The translations under genes were made by a program, and so were the position numbers. The notes below the pieces were generated by a model, which was given only the letters and a program-made list of their open reading frames with translations, was not told the DNA's origin and did not search any database. This document shows positions 63,465-64,000 of a stretch of DNA of 64,000 nt, in pieces; within the stretch, counting starts at the first letter, position 1; each line of letters begins with the position of its first letter. The stretch comes from Aristolochia californica (Eukaryota; Streptophyta; Magnoliopsida; Piperales; Aristolochiaceae): NCBI GenBank assembly GCA_029961685.1, contig JARWKL010000012.1, positions 6,786,955-6,850,954 of the forward strand. The letters run 5' to 3'.

Positions 63465-64000
63465 ATTAAAAATTCTCCCCCCCTCTCCCTTTTCCCGACG
63501 ATTGCAAAACCTGAGAAATAAAAACTGAAAAGAGCTCACAATCCTTAAAAATCAAAGACACTCTTTGGAATTATATCTCTCTACATTTGTGCATTGTGCA
63601 AATAAATTTTAGATGTACACTTTTTTCTTAAATCAAAACTTTGAGTTTTCATTCTCCCTTCATGTCGTAAACAAAAAAAGGTAAATAGATCACAACAAAA
63701 TGTAAATTTTAAAGTTTATGTATGGAAAAAAATTAAAACAATAACAAATGTAAGTAATGAAAATTTATTCACACACCACAAATGAACACAAAATTTTTGT
63801 TATCCAAGTTTGGGAAATTTCACTAGTTCAACCCTAATAGCTTGAAATTTTACAAGAAAGAGAATTCTTCTACACGTGTTTTAAAAATGGATATGCATGC
63901 TTGAAACATGTTAAAGACGAAAATGACCTATGGATCCAAAGCTTTTAATGAGAATAACCAACACTCATTAAATTCTGAAGTGAACGTGCGGCGGGATATT
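63465..64000 (+). repeat. A' monomer, cut by the window end
   Basis: A class head (GAAATAAAAACTGAAAAG, ATATCTCTCTAC) and the AATAACCAACACTC / TTCTGAAGTG variant typical of A' units that end in an A tail. The C-rich tract is altered to a TTCTCCCCCCC form. The unit stops in the GCGGCGGGATATT block. Confidence 0.9.

Larger units (their letters stand above)
1..64000 (+). repeat. Satellite DNA array, about 97 tandem monomers of ~670 bp
   Basis: The whole window is a head-to-tail array in one orientation. Each unit opens with TTAAAAA and a C-rich tract, then GACGATTGCAAAACCTGAG. It continues through an ACTCTTTGG block, a TTTTTTCTTAAATC block, an A-tract, TTTATTCACACACC, TTCCACTAGTTCAACCCTAA, TACACGTGTTTTAAAAATGG, TGGATCCAAAGCTTTTAA and AATCATAGATGATT, and closes with GGGAGTCAACACTCA. 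Nothing interrupts the series and both ends lie inside the array, so its true length exceeds 64 kb. Such blocks typically form heterochromatin, for example (peri)centromeric or subtelomeric; which applies here cannot be decided from sequence. Confidence 0.98.

Noticed and set aside
1..64000. AACCCTAA in the CAACCCTAAT block of nearly every monomer, resembling a telomere repeat or telobox.
   Set aside because: It occurs once per 670 bp and never in tandem, and the plant telobox AAACCCTAA is not matched exactly in the usual form. It is probably coincidental.
1..64000. CENP-B box as the explanation for the monomer's conserved sites.
   Set aside because: No 17-bp site with the required TTCG...CGGGA pattern was seen; GCGGGATATT shares only the CGGGA part.
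1..64000. CRISPR array, because of regular direct repeats.
   Set aside because: The repeat is continuous with no unique spacers, the unit is about 670 bp, and there are no cas genes.
1..64000. rDNA intergenic spacer or LTR-retrotransposon origin of the monomer.
   Set aside because: No rRNA sequence, terminal repeat pair, primer-binding site, polypurine tract next to an LTR, or gag/pol coding remnant was found. An ancient origin from such an element cannot be ruled out without a database search.
1..64000. Assigning a species or a named satellite family.
   Set aside because: I do not recognise the monomer with certainty. A search against plant and animal satellite libraries would be decisive, and naming one from memory would be a guess.

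Overview
The window is one uninterrupted block of satellite DNA. From base 1 to base 64000 it consists of about 97 head-to-tail copies, all in the same orientation, of an AT-rich monomer of roughly 670 bp. I see no protein gene, tRNA, rRNA, transposon, CRISPR array or unique sequence, and the array runs off both ends. The host is almost certainly a eukaryote with a large repetitive genome. A plant is the best guess, because of the array scale and because C-to-T type variation is frequent at CpG and at the outer C of CCG, but no taxon can be assigned from the sequence alone.

Monomers fall into four diverged classes, A, B, C and D, recognisable by class-specific bases along the whole unit. From 1 to about 26 kb they mostly follow the order A-B-C-D, a higher-order repeat (HOR) of about 2.69 kb (reference copy 12075-14769). 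From about 26.8 to 40.6 kb the order is disturbed. Here the main monomer is a recombinant form (A') with an A-type head; most copies have a D-type tail, and a few end a run with an A-type tail. It occurs in runs of two or three, mixed with C, B and D types and hybrids. From about 41.0 to 63.4 kb the content of 10.4-38.3 kb is repeated in the same order with identical private variants, so the array carries a tandem duplication of about 30.7 kb, later reduced by internal deletions. The first 8 kb match 17.5-26 kb (offset about 18.1 kb), so part of the pattern is present a third time.

Many monomers are hybrids whose class changes partway along. The class of a monomer's tail predicts the class of the next head (A to B, B to C, C to D, D to A). 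This is what in-register unequal exchange between misaligned monomers would produce. Other monomers carry 30-340 bp deletions, several with short microhomology at the junction.

Recurrent local features are a C-rich tract (G-runs on the minus strand), a TATA-like box present in B, C and D heads but not in A, a palindrome containing CACGTG, adjacent BamHI and HindIII sites, and an 18-bp dyad that is broken in class C. Open reading frames of 60-96 codons recur with the repeat; they are treated as chance frames of the satellite. Class calls and boundaries were read by eye. Boundaries use the TTAAAAA just before the C-rich tract and are good to a few bases; class-switch points are good to tens of bases.
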